Shown here in pieces: positions 14,344 to 21,934 of a DNA stretch of 28,424 bases (positions are counted from its first letter, which is position 1; each line of letters starts with the position of its first letter). The notes below the pieces were generated by a model, which had not been told where the DNA came from, did no database searches, and worked only from the letters and a program-made list of their open reading frames with translations. The stretch comes from JACQAI01 sp035507915 (GTDB taxonomy: Bacteria > Pseudomonadota > Alphaproteobacteria > Elsterales > Elsteraceae), in contig DATJNS010000136.1 in the NCBI GenBank assembly GCA_035507915.1, positions 1 to 28,424 on the forward strand. The letters run 5' to 3'. Made by a program: the position numbers and the translations under genes.

Positions 14344-15336
14344 ATGGTGAACGCCGCACTCGTCGGGCTGGGTTGGTGGGGCCGCACCATCCTGAAGCTG
14401 CTCCAGGGCAACGCCAAGCTGCGCATCGTCAAGGCGGTCGACGTGACCGACGAGGCGGCGGCGTTCGCGCGCGAGCAGCGGGTCGACTTCGCGCGCGAGC
14501 TCGACGTGGCGCTCGCCGATCCGGCGGTCGACGCCGTGATCCTGTGCACGCCGCACACGCTGCACACCCGCCAGATCGTGCGCGCCGCCAACGCCAGGAA
14601 GCACGTGTTCTGCGAGAAGCCGCTGTCGCTGGCGCGGGCCGACGTCGAGCAGGCGGTCGCGGCGTGCAACGCCAACGGCGTCGCGCTCGCCGTCGGCCAT
14701 GAGCGGCGCTTCGAGCCGCCGATGCTCGAGCTGCAGCGCCTGGCGACATCGGGCACCCTCGGCACCGTGCTGCAGGTCGAGGCCAACTTCAGCCAGAACC
14801 TGTTCCTCGCGCTGGCGCCCGACAACTGGCGCCTGTCGAGCAAGGAGGCACCGGCCGGGCCGATGACCGCGACCGGCATTCACATGCTCGACCTGTCGGT
14901 CGGGCTGTGCGGACCGGCCAAGCGCGTGCTCGCCAACGTGCGCCGGCTCGGCAGCAACCTCGCCAACGGCGACACGCTGGCGATCCTGGTCGACTTCGAG
15001 AGCGGCGCCAACGCGCTGATCAGCGCGATCCTGGCGACGCCGTTCGACGGGCGTTTCGCGGTCTACGGCACCAAGGGCTGGGCCGAGGTGCGCGACAAGA
15101 GCCATCCGCAGGACCCCAAGGGTTGGACGCTCTTGAAGTCCGTCGAGGCCGGCAAGGTCGAGACCGTCGACTACCCGGCGGCGTTCGCGGTGCGCGACAA
15201 CCTGGAGGCGTTCGCCGACGCCGCCGCCGGACGCGCGCCCTATCCGGTGCCGCAGGAGCAGATGATCTGGAACATCGCGGCGCTCGAGGCGATCGTCAAA
15301 TCGGCGGCCAGCGGCAAGATCGAAATGGTGGGTTGA
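14344..15336 (+). CDS. Gfo/Idh/MocA family oxidoreductase, second copy
   Basis: A 330-residue NAD(P)-dependent oxidoreductase of the same superfamily as its upstream neighbour but from another branch. The nucleotide motif G-L-G-W-W-G sits at 8-13, E-K-P at 91-93, and the catalytic histidine region G-I-H-M-L-D at 178-183. The C-terminal domain is shorter than in the first copy. It starts 10 bases after the previous stop and ends 7 bases before the flavin monooxygenase start, so the three genes are almost surely one transcript. Two different sugar-type dehydrogenases side by side often oxidise and later reduce neighbouring positions of one carbohydrate, as in epimerising pathways. This is an inference from family behaviour, not something the sequence proves. 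Confidence 0.9.
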   Translation: MVNAALVGLGWWGRTILKLLQGNAKLRIVKAVDVTDEAAAFAREQRVDFARELDVALADPAVDAVILCTPHTLHTRQIVRAANARKHVFCEKPLSLARADVEQAVAACNANGVALAVGHERRFEPPMLELQRLATSGTLGTVLQVEANFSQNLFLALAPDNWRLSSKEAPAGPMTATGIHMLDLSVGLCGPAKRVLANVRRLGSNLANGDTLAILVDFESGANALISAILATPFDGRFAVYGTKGWAEVRDKSHPQDPKGWTLLKSVEAGKVETVDYPAAFAVRDNLEAFADAAAGRAPYPVPQEQMIWNIAALEAIVKSAASGKIEMVG

Positions 15337-15343
15337 GCGCGCG

Positions 15344-16435
15344 ATGAAGCTCGGAATGTTCATGATGCCGGTGCACCCGCCGACGCGGCAGCCCTGGGAG
15401 ACCCTGGCCGAGGATCGCGAGGCGGTGCTGCTGGCCGATCGGCTGGGCTACTGCGAGGCGTTCGTCGGCGAGCACGTCACCGACCTCGCCGAGAACGTGA
15501 CCTCGTGCCTGATGTTCCTCGCCAGCCTGGCGCACGAGACCAAGTCCATCGTGCTGGGCAGCGGCACGGTGAACATGCCGAACTCGCACCCGGCGACGAT
15601 CGCGGCGCAGATCGCGATGATCGATCACATGCTGCGCGGCCGGTTCGTCATGGGCATCAGCCCGGGCGGGCTGATGTCGGATGCCGAGGTGTTCGGCAAC
15701 TACAAGAAGGATCGCAACGAGATCTTCCTCGAGGCGATCAACATGGTGCTGGCGATCTGGGCCGGCAGCGCGCCCTACGATCTCGCGGGCAAGTATTTCA
15801 ACGTCACGACCGGCCAGACGATGATCCCGGAGATCGGCCAGGGCAGCATCATCAAGCCCTATCAGTCGCCGCATCCGCCGATCGTGATCACCGCGGTGGC
15901 GCCGCACTCGAAGGGCGTGACGGCGGCCGCCGAACGCGGCTGGATGCCGATCTCGGCCAACTTCCTGCTGCCCGAGTGGGTGGCGACCCATTGGCCGCGC
16001 TACGTCGAGGGGCGCAAGAATGCCGGCGCGGCGGCGGCGCCCGCGGATTGGCGCATCGCCAAGAGCATCTTCGTGGCCGACGACGAGGCGACCGCGAAGC
16101 GCTACGGGTTGGGGGCCGAGGGCCCGTACCACTTCTACTTCAAGCAGCTCGTGCGCAAGCTGGTCGGCTTCGGCGGCCGCTCGAACCTGTTCAAGCTCGA
16201 CCAGAGCGAGCCCGACTCGGCGATCACGCCGGACTACGTGACCAACCGGCTGGTGATCGCCGGCACGGTGTCGAGCGTGGTCGACCAGCTGCTCGCGTTC
16301 CGCGACACGGTGGGCGATTTCGGCACGCTGCTCTACGCCTGCCACGACTGGATCGACCCGGCGCTCGGCAAGCGCTCCATGCAGCTGATGGCCGAGGAGG
16401 TCATGCCCCGGGTCAACGCCGCGATCCGCCGCTAG
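15344..16435 (+). CDS. LLM class flavin-dependent oxidoreductase
   Basis: A 363-residue TIM-barrel protein of the bacterial luciferase-like monooxygenase family. Members use reduced FMN (or F420 in some lineages) and oxygen to oxidise aldehydes, ketones, sulfonates or terpenes. The N-terminus M-K-L-G-M-F-M-M-P is the typical first strand. E-A-F-V-G-E-H follows, matching the family pattern around the flavin-site histidine. G-S-G-T-V-N-M-P-N-S-H-P near 72-83 and G-R-F-V-M-G-I-S-P-G-G complete the core. It resembles limonene-monooxygenase-type annotations. It is tightly coupled to the dehydrogenase upstream (7-base gap). A flavin monooxygenase would be unusual in an ordinary sugar pathway, so it hints at a modified or sulfonated substrate. 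It needs a flavin reductase, and none is in the window. Confidence 0.9.
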   Translation: MKLGMFMMPVHPPTRQPWETLAEDREAVLLADRLGYCEAFVGEHVTDLAENVTSCLMFLASLAHETKSIVLGSGTVNMPNSHPATIAAQIAMIDHMLRGRFVMGISPGGLMSDAEVFGNYKKDRNEIFLEAINMVLAIWAGSAPYDLAGKYFNVTTGQTMIPEIGQGSIIKPYQSPHPPIVITAVAPHSKGVTAAAERGWMPISANFLLPEWVATHWPRYVEGRKNAGAAAAPADWRIAKSIFVADDEATAKRYGLGAEGPYHFYFKQLVRKLVGFGGRSNLFKLDQSEPDSAITPDYVTNRLVIAGTVSSVVDQLLAFRDTVGDFGTLLYACHDWIDPALGKRSMQLMAEEVMPRVNAAIRR

Positions 16436-16467
16436 CCGGGCTTACAGCCAGCCGCTTGCCCTGACGG

Positions 16468-16507
16468 GGGCGGCCGCCCTAGTCTCGGCAGCTGTTTTGC
16501 CTTTTTT
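16468..16507 (+). terminator. Weak terminator-like or leader structure
   Basis: A 12-bp palindrome GGGCGGCCGCCC (16468-16479) is followed by GGCA...TGCC and a run of six T (16502-16507). The second stem is only about four base pairs, so termination is doubtful. It could reduce read-through from the monooxygenase gene into the aldolase gene. Confidence 0.25.
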
Positions 16508-16516
16508 GCACTTGCG

Positions 16517-16522
16517 AAGGAG
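16517..16522 (+). promoter_or_regulatory. Ribosome binding site AAGGAG for the aldolase gene
   Basis: AAGGAG lies seven bases before a GTG at 16530. It fixes that non-ATG start. Confidence 0.75.
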
Positions 16523-16529
16523 CAGGCCC

Positions 16530-17315
16530 GTGCAGCTGGTATCCGCCAAAGCTAGGAAGACGCGACCGGATTCGGCCGAGTGGCAGGCGCGGGTCGATCT
16601 CGCGGCGGCGCATCGTCTGGCGCATATCCAGGGTTTCAGCGAGGGCATCTTCAACCACCTGACGCTGGCGGTGCCGGGCAGGTCGGACCGCTACTACCAG
16701 ATCCCGTTCGGATTGCATTGGTCGGAGGTGACCGCGAGCTGCCTGATGGAGGTCGGCTTCGACGGCGAGCTGCTGAGCGGCAGCGGCGAGATCGAGCGCT
16801 CGTCGTTCTGCATCCATGCGCCGATCCATCGGCTGCTGCCGGAGACCTGCGCGGCGGTGTTCCACACCCACATGCCCTACGCGAGCGCGATGGCGCGGCT
16901 CGAGAAGCCGCAGATCGAGGCGATCGGCCAGACCGAGATCGGCTTCCTCGACACCGTCGCCTACGACGACCTCTACACCGGCCTCGCGTTCGACCCGGAG
17001 GAGGGCGAGCGCCTCGCGGGCGTGCTCGGTCCGAAGAAGACCGTGCTCTTCATGGCGAACCACGGCGTCGCGGTGTGCGGCAAGACGGTCGCCGAGGCCT
17101 ACGACCGGCTGTTCTACCTCGAGCGCGCCTGCCAGGTTCAGCTCTATGCGATGTGGACCGGCCAGCGGCGCAAGCAGGTGCCGCAGGCGGTCGTCGACCG
17201 CACCATCGCGCAGTTCGCCGACTCGCCCCAATACGGCGGCAAGCCGGCGTGCGAGCACCACTTCGCGGCGTTGAAGCGCCTGCTCGACCGCCAAGCGCCC
17301 GACTACGTCGACTGA
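16530..17315 (+). CDS. Class II aldolase/adducin family protein
   Basis: A 261-residue zinc-type aldolase/epimerase of the class II aldolase/adducin family. Bacterial members cleave sugar phosphates such as fuculose-1-phosphate or epimerise ribulose phosphates. Metal ligands are visible: His112 and His114 in F-H-T-H-M-P, and His178 in A-N-H-G-V. A conserved stretch G-S-G-E-I-E-R near 84-90 precedes them. The GTG start is chosen on the AAGGAG site at 16517-16522; translation further upstream would cover that site. The 94-base gap to the monooxygenase gene contains a palindrome, so the aldolase may have its own promoter. In context it is the candidate C-C bond-cleaving step after the dehydrogenases. 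Eukaryotic adducin-like and many bacterial relatives have no known substrate, so specificity stays open. Confidence 0.88.
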   Translation: MQLVSAKARKTRPDSAEWQARVDLAAAHRLAHIQGFSEGIFNHLTLAVPGRSDRYYQIPFGLHWSEVTASCLMEVGFDGELLSGSGEIERSSFCIHAPIHRLLPETCAAVFHTHMPYASAMARLEKPQIEAIGQTEIGFLDTVAYDDLYTGLAFDPEEGERLAGVLGPKKTVLFMANHGVAVCGKTVAEAYDRLFYLERACQVQLYAMWTGQRRKQVPQAVVDRTIAQFADSPQYGGKPACEHHFAALKRLLDRQAPDYVD

Positions 17316-17384
17316 GGTCGCGCGCCACGGCGTCGAACGCGTTGCGGCGGCCGATCCTGGCCTCCGCACGACAGTGGATCTGAG

Positions 17385-19268
17385 ATGACCGCGGCATCGG
17401 CCCACTCGGCCAAGGCGAGCTCCCGGCAGACCCTGATCCTGGGCGCCCTCGGGGTGGTGTACGGCGACATCGGCACGTCGCCGCTCTATACGGTCAAGCA
17501 GTGCTTCGAGGGCATGGGGGGCGTCAGCCGCCCGACCATCTACGGCGTGCTGTCGCTGATATCCTGGGCGCTGTTCATCGTCGTCACGCTCAAATACGTG
17601 ATGGTGATGATGAAGGCCGACAATCGCGGTGAAGGCGGCATCCTCGCGCTGACCGCGCTGGCGCTGCGCTCGACCGAGCCGCATCGGCGGCGCTACCGGC
17701 TCGCCCTGATGGCGGGCCTGCTCGGCGCCGCGCTGTTCTACGGCGACGGCGTGATCACGCCGGCGATCTCGGTCCTGAGCGCGGTCGAGGGCCTGAAGGT
17801 CGCGACGCCGCTGTTCGAGCCCTACGTGATTCCGCTCACGATCGGGCTGCTGGTCGGGCTGTTCCTCATGCAGCGGCACGGCACCGCGCATGTCGGCCGG
17901 CTGTTCGGGCCGGTCACCGCCCTGTGGTTCGTCGTGATCGCGCTGCTCGGCCTCGCCGAGGTCGTGAACCAGCCCGAGATCCTGCTGGCGCTCAATCCGT
18001 TCTACGGCTTGAGCCTGCTGGCCGCCGACCCGTGGCACGGCTTCATCCTGCTGGGCGCGGTCGTGCTCGCGGTGACCGGCGCCGAGGCGCTCTACGCCGA
18101 CATGGGGCATTTCGGCCGCAAACCGATCCGCGCCGCCTGGCTCGGCTGCGTGTTCCCCGCGCTGCTGCTCAATTATTTCGGCCAGGGCGCGCTGTTGCTC
18201 CATTCGCCGGCGGCGCTCGAGAATCCGTTCTACAAGCTGGCGCCGGAATGGCTGCTCTATCCCCTGGTGGTGCTGGCGGGAGCGGCCACCATCATCGCCT
18301 CGCAAGCGGTCATCTCGGGCGCGTTCTCGATGACCCAGCAGGCGGTCCAGCTCGGCTACCTGCCGCGCTTCAACATCCGGCACACCTCGGCCGAGGAGAT
18401 CGGCCAGATCTTCGTGCCGCAGATCAACCTGCTGCTCGCGGCCGCCGTGATCGCGCTGGTGCTCGGTTTCCAGAGCTCCGACAATCTCGGTGCCGCCTAC
18501 GGCATCGCGGTCACCGGCACGATGTCGCTCACCACGGTGCTGGCGTTCATCTATCGCAGCCGTTCGCCCGACTGGAAACCGCTGCGGGCGCTCGCGCTGT
18601 TCGGCTCGTTCCTGGCGGTCGACCTCGCGTTCTTCAGCGCCAACCTGACCAAGATCGCGCAGGGCGGCTGGTTCCCGCTCGCGGTCGCGACCGCCATGTT
18701 CTTCGTCATGACGACCTGGATGCGCGGGCGCGAGGACCTGTTGGCGCAGCGCTGGCGCAACGCGCTCAATCTCGGCAGCTTCCTCGACCGTCTGAAGCCG
18801 GACCATCCGCCGCGCGTGCCCGGAACCGCGGTCTTCATGGCGCCCAATCTCGACATCGTGCCGACCGCGCTCCTCCACAACCTCAAGCACAACAAGGTGC
18901 TCCACGACCGCGTCGTGCTCATGAAGGTGGCGACCAACGACATCCCCCACGTCGCCGACGAGAACCGGCTCGAGATCGGCCACCTGACCCACAACTTCCA
19001 CACCGTGACCGTGCATTACGGCTTCATGGACGCGCCCAACATCCCGCGCGCGCTGGCGCAGTGCCGGCTCCAGCAGTTCCATTTCAATCTGATGGAGACC
19101 TCGTTCTTCATCGGCCGCGAGAAGATCGTGATCGGCAAGCGCGCGCGCTTCCGGCAATGGCGCAAGCGGCTCTTCATCCTGATGTACTCGACCATGTTGA
19201 GCGCGACCGAGTTCTTCCGCATCCCGACCAACCGCGTGGTCGAGCTGGGCGGCCAGATCGAGCTCTAG
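17385..19268 (+). CDS. kup: Low-affinity potassium transporter Kup
   Basis: A 627-residue inner-membrane K+ uptake protein of the Kup/HAK/KT family, thought to work as a K+:H+ symporter. The N-terminus contains the family signature G-V-V-Y-G-D-I-G-T-S-P-L-Y, and G-D-G-V-I-T-P-A-I-S-V-L-S follows in the second segment region. About twelve hydrophobic segments occupy residues 15 to 440. The soluble C-terminal part includes P-G-T-A-V-F-M and R-I-P-T-N-R-V-V-E-L-G near the end, as in other Kup proteins. Length matches E. coli Kup closely. It begins 69 bases after the aldolase gene with only a modest GGATCTGAG upstream. It is followed by a hairpin that may end the transcript. Identification is firm; regulation is not visible. 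Confidence 0.96.
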   Translation: MTAASAHSAKASSRQTLILGALGVVYGDIGTSPLYTVKQCFEGMGGVSRPTIYGVLSLISWALFIVVTLKYVMVMMKADNRGEGGILALTALALRSTEPHRRRYRLALMAGLLGAALFYGDGVITPAISVLSAVEGLKVATPLFEPYVIPLTIGLLVGLFLMQRHGTAHVGRLFGPVTALWFVVIALLGLAEVVNQPEILLALNPFYGLSLLAADPWHGFILLGAVVLAVTGAEALYADMGHFGRKPIRAAWLGCVFPALLLNYFGQGALLLHSPAALENPFYKLAPEWLLYPLVVLAGAATIIASQAVISGAFSMTQQAVQLGYLPRFNIRHTSAEEIGQIFVPQINLLLAAAVIALVLGFQSSDNLGAAYGIAVTGTMSLTTVLAFIYRSRSPDWKPLRALALFGSFLAVDLAFFSANLTKIAQGGWFPLAVATAMFFVMTTWMRGREDLLAQRWRNALNLGSFLDRLKPDHPPRVPGTAVFMAPNLDIVPTALLHNLKHNKVLHDRVVLMKVATNDIPHVADENRLEIGHLTHNFHTVTVHYGFMDAPNIPRALAQCRLQQFHFNLMETSFFIGREKIVIGKRARFRQWRKRLFILMYSTMLSATEFFRIPTNRVVELGGQIEL

Positions 19269-19274
19269 AACATA

Positions 19275-19304
19275 CCGAGTTTTAACCATATTTCGGTTAC
19301 TCGG
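19275..19304 (+). terminator. Hairpin after kup (possible terminator)
   Basis: CCGAGT-TTT-AACC pairs with GGTTACTCGG to form a ten-pair stem with a three-T bulge and a loop of about seven bases. It starts six bases after the kup stop. There is no T tract after it. Its left arm and loop include the TTAACCAT motif listed separately, so the symmetry may reflect protein binding instead. Confidence 0.4.
19282..19289 (+). promoter_or_regulatory. TTAACCAT, CtrA half-site-like motif
   Basis: TTAACCAT equals a half-site described for the alphaproteobacterial cell-cycle regulator CtrA. It lies 49 bases before the start of the PGYG-repeat gene, in a short AT-rich island. A single eight-base match can be chance. 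Confidence 0.3.
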
Positions 19305-19338
19305 CCGGGTATCGGAACGGCGCGGGGGCGTTCTCGGC

Positions 19339-20064
19339 ATGGCGATCGCGGCGGCAATGCTGGCGCTGGCGCTCGGCGGGCTGGTCCCGGCGGCGGGCCC
19401 GGTCGTGCCGATCCAGGCGCGCCCGCAGGACCCGGGCTACGGCCAGACCCCGCAGGGTTACGGCGACCAGACCGGCTACGGTCAGGCACCGACGGGTTAT
19501 GGCCAGACACCGACGGGCTACGGCCTGCCGTCCCTGAACTACGGCACGCCGCCGGCCGGCTACGGCGCCGTGCCCCCCGGCAACGGCCAGGGCGAGGCCG
19601 ACTATGGTCACGCGCCGGCCGGCTATGGCGCCGCGCCGCCGGGCTACGGCACGCCGGCGCCGGGCTATGGCGCGGCGCCGGGCTACGGCGCGACCCCGCA
19701 GGGCTACGGCACGCCGCCGCCGGGCTACGGCGCGCCGCCGGCCGGCTACGGCCAGGCGCCGGGCTACGGCCAGGCGCCCGTCGGCTACGGCACGGTGCCG
19801 CGCGAGGCCGCCCCGGCTCGGACGGCGCCGGCGCCGCGCCCGGCGGCGACCGCGACCATCCGGATCCCTCCGGCCACGCCCGGCGTGACCTATCGCTACG
19901 ACCGGACCGGCCGGTTCCTCGGCGCGACCGAGACGATCGGCAACACGACCCGCCAGTACGACGCCGCCGGACGGGTGGTCTGGATATTCGTGCGCGACGG
20001 CGGACGCGTGGCGATCTACGACGCCGGCGGCAAGCTGATCGAGCGCGCCGGGGCGCCGCCGTGA
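19339..20064 (+). CDS. Exported PGYG low-complexity protein with C-terminal YD repeats
   Basis: A 241-residue protein I cannot assign to a named family. Residues 1-20 are a hydrophobic export segment without basic residues, so an upstream start may be missed, although the in-frame codons before it offer no standard start. Residues 32-151 hold 17 tyrosine-glycine units, mostly P/A/T/Q-G-Y-G separated by two to five small or proline residues. This is a Gly/Pro/Tyr/Gln low-complexity tract. After an Ala/Pro linker, residues 185-236 carry three YD-type repeats with tyrosines at 187, 207 and 227, an exact 20-residue period; the first two read Y-D-x-x-G-R and the third Y-D-A-G-G-K. This resembles RHS/YD repeats, but only three are present. 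It could be a surface or envelope-attached protein. The function is unknown. Confidence 0.75.
   Translation: MAIAAAMLALALGGLVPAAGPVVPIQARPQDPGYGQTPQGYGDQTGYGQAPTGYGQTPTGYGLPSLNYGTPPAGYGAVPPGNGQGEADYGHAPAGYGAAPPGYGTPAPGYGAAPGYGATPQGYGTPPPGYGAPPAGYGQAPGYGQAPVGYGTVPREAAPARTAPAPRPAATATIRIPPATPGVTYRYDRTGRFLGATETIGNTTRQYDAAGRVVWIFVRDGGRVAIYDAGGKLIERAGAPP
19432..19794 (+). repeat. Degenerate coding repeat (PGYG units)
   Basis: The DNA encoding the 17 YG units is a degenerate repeat built on ggctacggc/ggctatggc with short variable codon blocks between. Tyrosine codons alternate between TAC and TAT and the spacers differ, so this is not a recent exact amplification. The repeat region should be prone to slippage and length variation. 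Confidence 0.7.
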
Positions 20065-20095
20065 TGCGCGCGCCGCCCACGGCTCGGCAACGGCC

Positions 20096-20125
20096 TTGTC
20101 CGACCGCGCGGCTCTATGCTTAATA
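20096..20125 (+). promoter_or_regulatory. Possible promoter of the DHH phosphoesterase gene
   Basis: TTGTCC (20096-20101) and TTAATA (20120-20125) are 18 bases apart and lie in the only AT-richer part of the 115-base spacer. This is a weak consensus match. Confidence 0.3.
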
Positions 20126-20179
20126 GTTTACTGAGTTTGTCGAGCCCAGCCGCACGACGGCGTCCCGGGAGCAGATGAC

Positions 20180-21109
20180 ATGGCGAAGCAGAAATATCGT
20201 CTGGTGACGCGCTCCGACTTCGACGGCCTGGTGTGCGCCGTGCTCCTCAAGGAGCTCGATCTGATCGACGAGATCAAGTTCGTCCACCCGAAGGACATGC
20301 AGGACGGGCTGGTCAAGATCACGGACAACGACATCACCACCAACCTGCCCTATGTCGAGGGCTGCCATCTGGCGTTCGACCACCATCTCAGCGAGACGCA
20401 ACGGGTCGGCAAGCGCGACAACTACATCATCGACCCCGACGCGCCGTCCGCCGCGCGCGTGATCTACGATCACTACGGCGGCAAGCTGCAGTTCCTGACC
20501 ATTCCGGACGACATGATCCTCGCGGTCGACCAGGGCGACTCCGCGCAGTACGACATGGACGACATCCTGAAGCCCAAGGGCTGGTCGCTGCTCAACTTCC
20601 TGATGGACGCGCGCACCGGGCTCGGCCGCTTCAAGGATTTTCGGATCTCCAACTACCAGCTGATGATGGATCTGATCGACCACTGCCGCGACAAGTCGAT
20701 CGACCGCATCCTCGAGCTGCCCGACGTCAGGGAGCGCTCCGACCTCTATTTCAAGCACGAGCAGGCGTTCAAGGATCAGATCAAGCGCTGCGCCAAGGTG
20801 CATGGCAAGGTGGTCGTGCTCGACCTGCGCAAGGAAGATCCGATCTATCCCGGCAACCGCTTCATGCTCTACGCGCTGTTTCCCGACACCAACGTGTCGA
20901 TCCACGTGCTGTGGGGCGTGCAGAAGCAGAACACCGTGCTCGCCATCGGCAAATCGATCTTCAACCGCACCTCGAAGACCGACGTCGGGCCTCTGTGCCT
21001 GAAGTACGGCGGCGGCGGGCACGCCGCGGCGGGCACCTGCCAGATCGCCAACGACAAGGCCGAGGCGGTGCTCAAGGAGGTCGTCGCCAAGATCCAGGCC
21101 GACGGCTGA
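20180..21109 (+). CDS. DHH family phosphoesterase (exopolyphosphatase-like)
   Basis: A 309-residue metal-dependent phosphoesterase of the DHH superfamily, which includes RecJ, nano-RNases, cyclic-dinucleotide phosphodiesterases and yeast-type exopolyphosphatase. The metal-binding motifs are T-R-S-D-F-D-G (Asp13, Asp15) and F-D-H-H at 66-69, with a further aspartate in V-D-Q-G-D-S. The C-terminal DHHA1 glycine-rich motif G-G-G-G-H-A-A-A-G-T is at 277-286. Both halves are complete. The ATG has GGGAG eight bases upstream. Relatives are often labelled exopolyphosphatase, but the family alone does not fix the substrate. It converges on a polyphosphate kinase 2 gene across a perfect hairpin, which makes a polyphosphate role attractive yet unproven. 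A nanoRNA or c-di-AMP product phosphatase is the main alternative. Confidence 0.9.
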   Translation: MAKQKYRLVTRSDFDGLVCAVLLKELDLIDEIKFVHPKDMQDGLVKITDNDITTNLPYVEGCHLAFDHHLSETQRVGKRDNYIIDPDAPSAARVIYDHYGGKLQFLTIPDDMILAVDQGDSAQYDMDDILKPKGWSLLNFLMDARTGLGRFKDFRISNYQLMMDLIDHCRDKSIDRILELPDVRERSDLYFKHEQAFKDQIKRCAKVHGKVVVLDLRKEDPIYPGNRFMLYALFPDTNVSIHVLWGVQKQNTVLAIGKSIFNRTSKTDVGPLCLKYGGGGHAAAGTCQIANDKAEAVLKEVVAKIQADG

Positions 21110-21114
21110 CGCCG

Positions 21115-21140
21115 CGTCTTCGCCCGCACGGGCGAAGACG
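21115..21140. terminator. Bidirectional hairpin terminator
   Basis: A perfect 11-bp stem (CGTCTTCGCCC / GGGCGAAGACG) with a GCAC loop fills the 33-base gap between two convergent genes. It lacks a U tract but is placed to act on both transcripts. Confidence 0.7.
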
Positions 21141-21142
21141 GC

Positions 21143-21934
21143 TCACACCTCGACGCCCAGCGTCTCCTTGGCCAGCTGGCGCAGCTGGTCGTCGATCACC
21201 GGCGGCGCGAGGTCGACGCCCGCGCTCAGCGTGTCGGCGATGATCGTGAAGATCGTCACGTGCGCCGCCCACTTGTACTCCGAGTCGATCACGTGCCACG
21301 GCGCGTGGTCGCTCGACGTGCGCGTCAGCATCTCCTCGACCGCGTCGCGATAGGCATCGGCGAATTTGCGCACCTCGAAGTCGCGGCGCGTGATCTTCCA
21401 GCGCTTGAGCGGATTGGTCAGGCGCTCCAGGAAGCGGCGATGCTGGGTCTCGGGCGTGATGTGCAGGTAGAACTTGAGCACGATGACGCCGTCGTCCGCG
21501 AGCAGCCGCTCGAACTCGTTGATCTCGTCGTAGGCACGCCGCCACTCGCGCTTCGGGATCAGCTTCTCGGCGCGCTCGACCAGCACGCGGCCGTACCACG
21601 AGCGATCGAAGATCGAAATGGTTCCGACCTCGGGCACGCGCGCCCAGAAGCGCTGAAGATAATGCTGCTTGCGCTCGGTCTGATTCGGCGCGCCGGTCGG
21701 CCACACGAAGCAGAAACGCGGATCGAGGCGCTCGGTGAGCCGCCGGATCGTGCCGCCCTTGCCCGCGGCATCGGTGCCCTCGAACACGATCATGGCGCGG
21801 CGGTTCTGCAGCAGGTAGGCCTGCTGGATCACCAGGAGTCGCTTCTGCGCCTTGACGAGCGCCTTCTGGTAGGCGTCCTTGTCCTTGAACGGCTTGAGAG
21901 GCTTCAGCTTCTCGAGACGGAACTGCCTGGTCAC
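21143..21934 (-). CDS. ppk2: Polyphosphate kinase 2 (PPK2) family protein
   Basis: A 263-residue PPK2-family enzyme that transfers phosphate between inorganic polyphosphate and nucleotides, usually in the direction of NDP or NTP formation. The Walker A motif is G-T-D-A-A-G-K-G-G at 53-61. The Walker B-like F-D-R-S-W-Y-G-R is at 109-116. The lid region contains N-Q-T-E-R near 84-88. These are complete, so the protein should be active. I cannot assign the class (ADP- or AMP-preferring) with confidence. The GTG start overlaps the stop of phenylalanine hydroxylase by four bases (GTGA), so translation is probably coupled. This is an unexpected partnership, discussed among the findings. The C-terminus faces the DHH phosphoesterase gene across the hairpin. 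Confidence 0.93.
   Translation of the reverse strand: MTRQFRLEKLKPLKPFKDKDAYQKALVKAQKRLLVIQQAYLLQNRRAMIVFEGTDAAGKGGTIRRLTERLDPRFCFVWPTGAPNQTERKQHYLQRFWARVPEVGTISIFDRSWYGRVLVERAEKLIPKREWRRAYDEINEFERLLADDGVIVLKFYLHITPETQHRRFLERLTNPLKRWKITRRDFEVRKFADAYRDAVEEMLTRTSSDHAPWHVIDSEYKWAAHVTIFTIIADTLSAGVDLAPPVIDDQLRQLAKETLGVEV

Noticed and set aside
16479..19340. Very long open frame (953 codons) on the minus strand opposite kup and the aldolase
   Set aside because: Its translation is a low-complexity run of Arg, Asp, Glu and Gln typical of the antisense of a GC-rich gene. The plus strand holds well-conserved proteins across the same bases.
19432..19794. Regular short repeats that might suggest a CRISPR array
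   Set aside because: The repeats keep codon phase and encode GYG units with degenerate spacing and no unique spacers of constant length.
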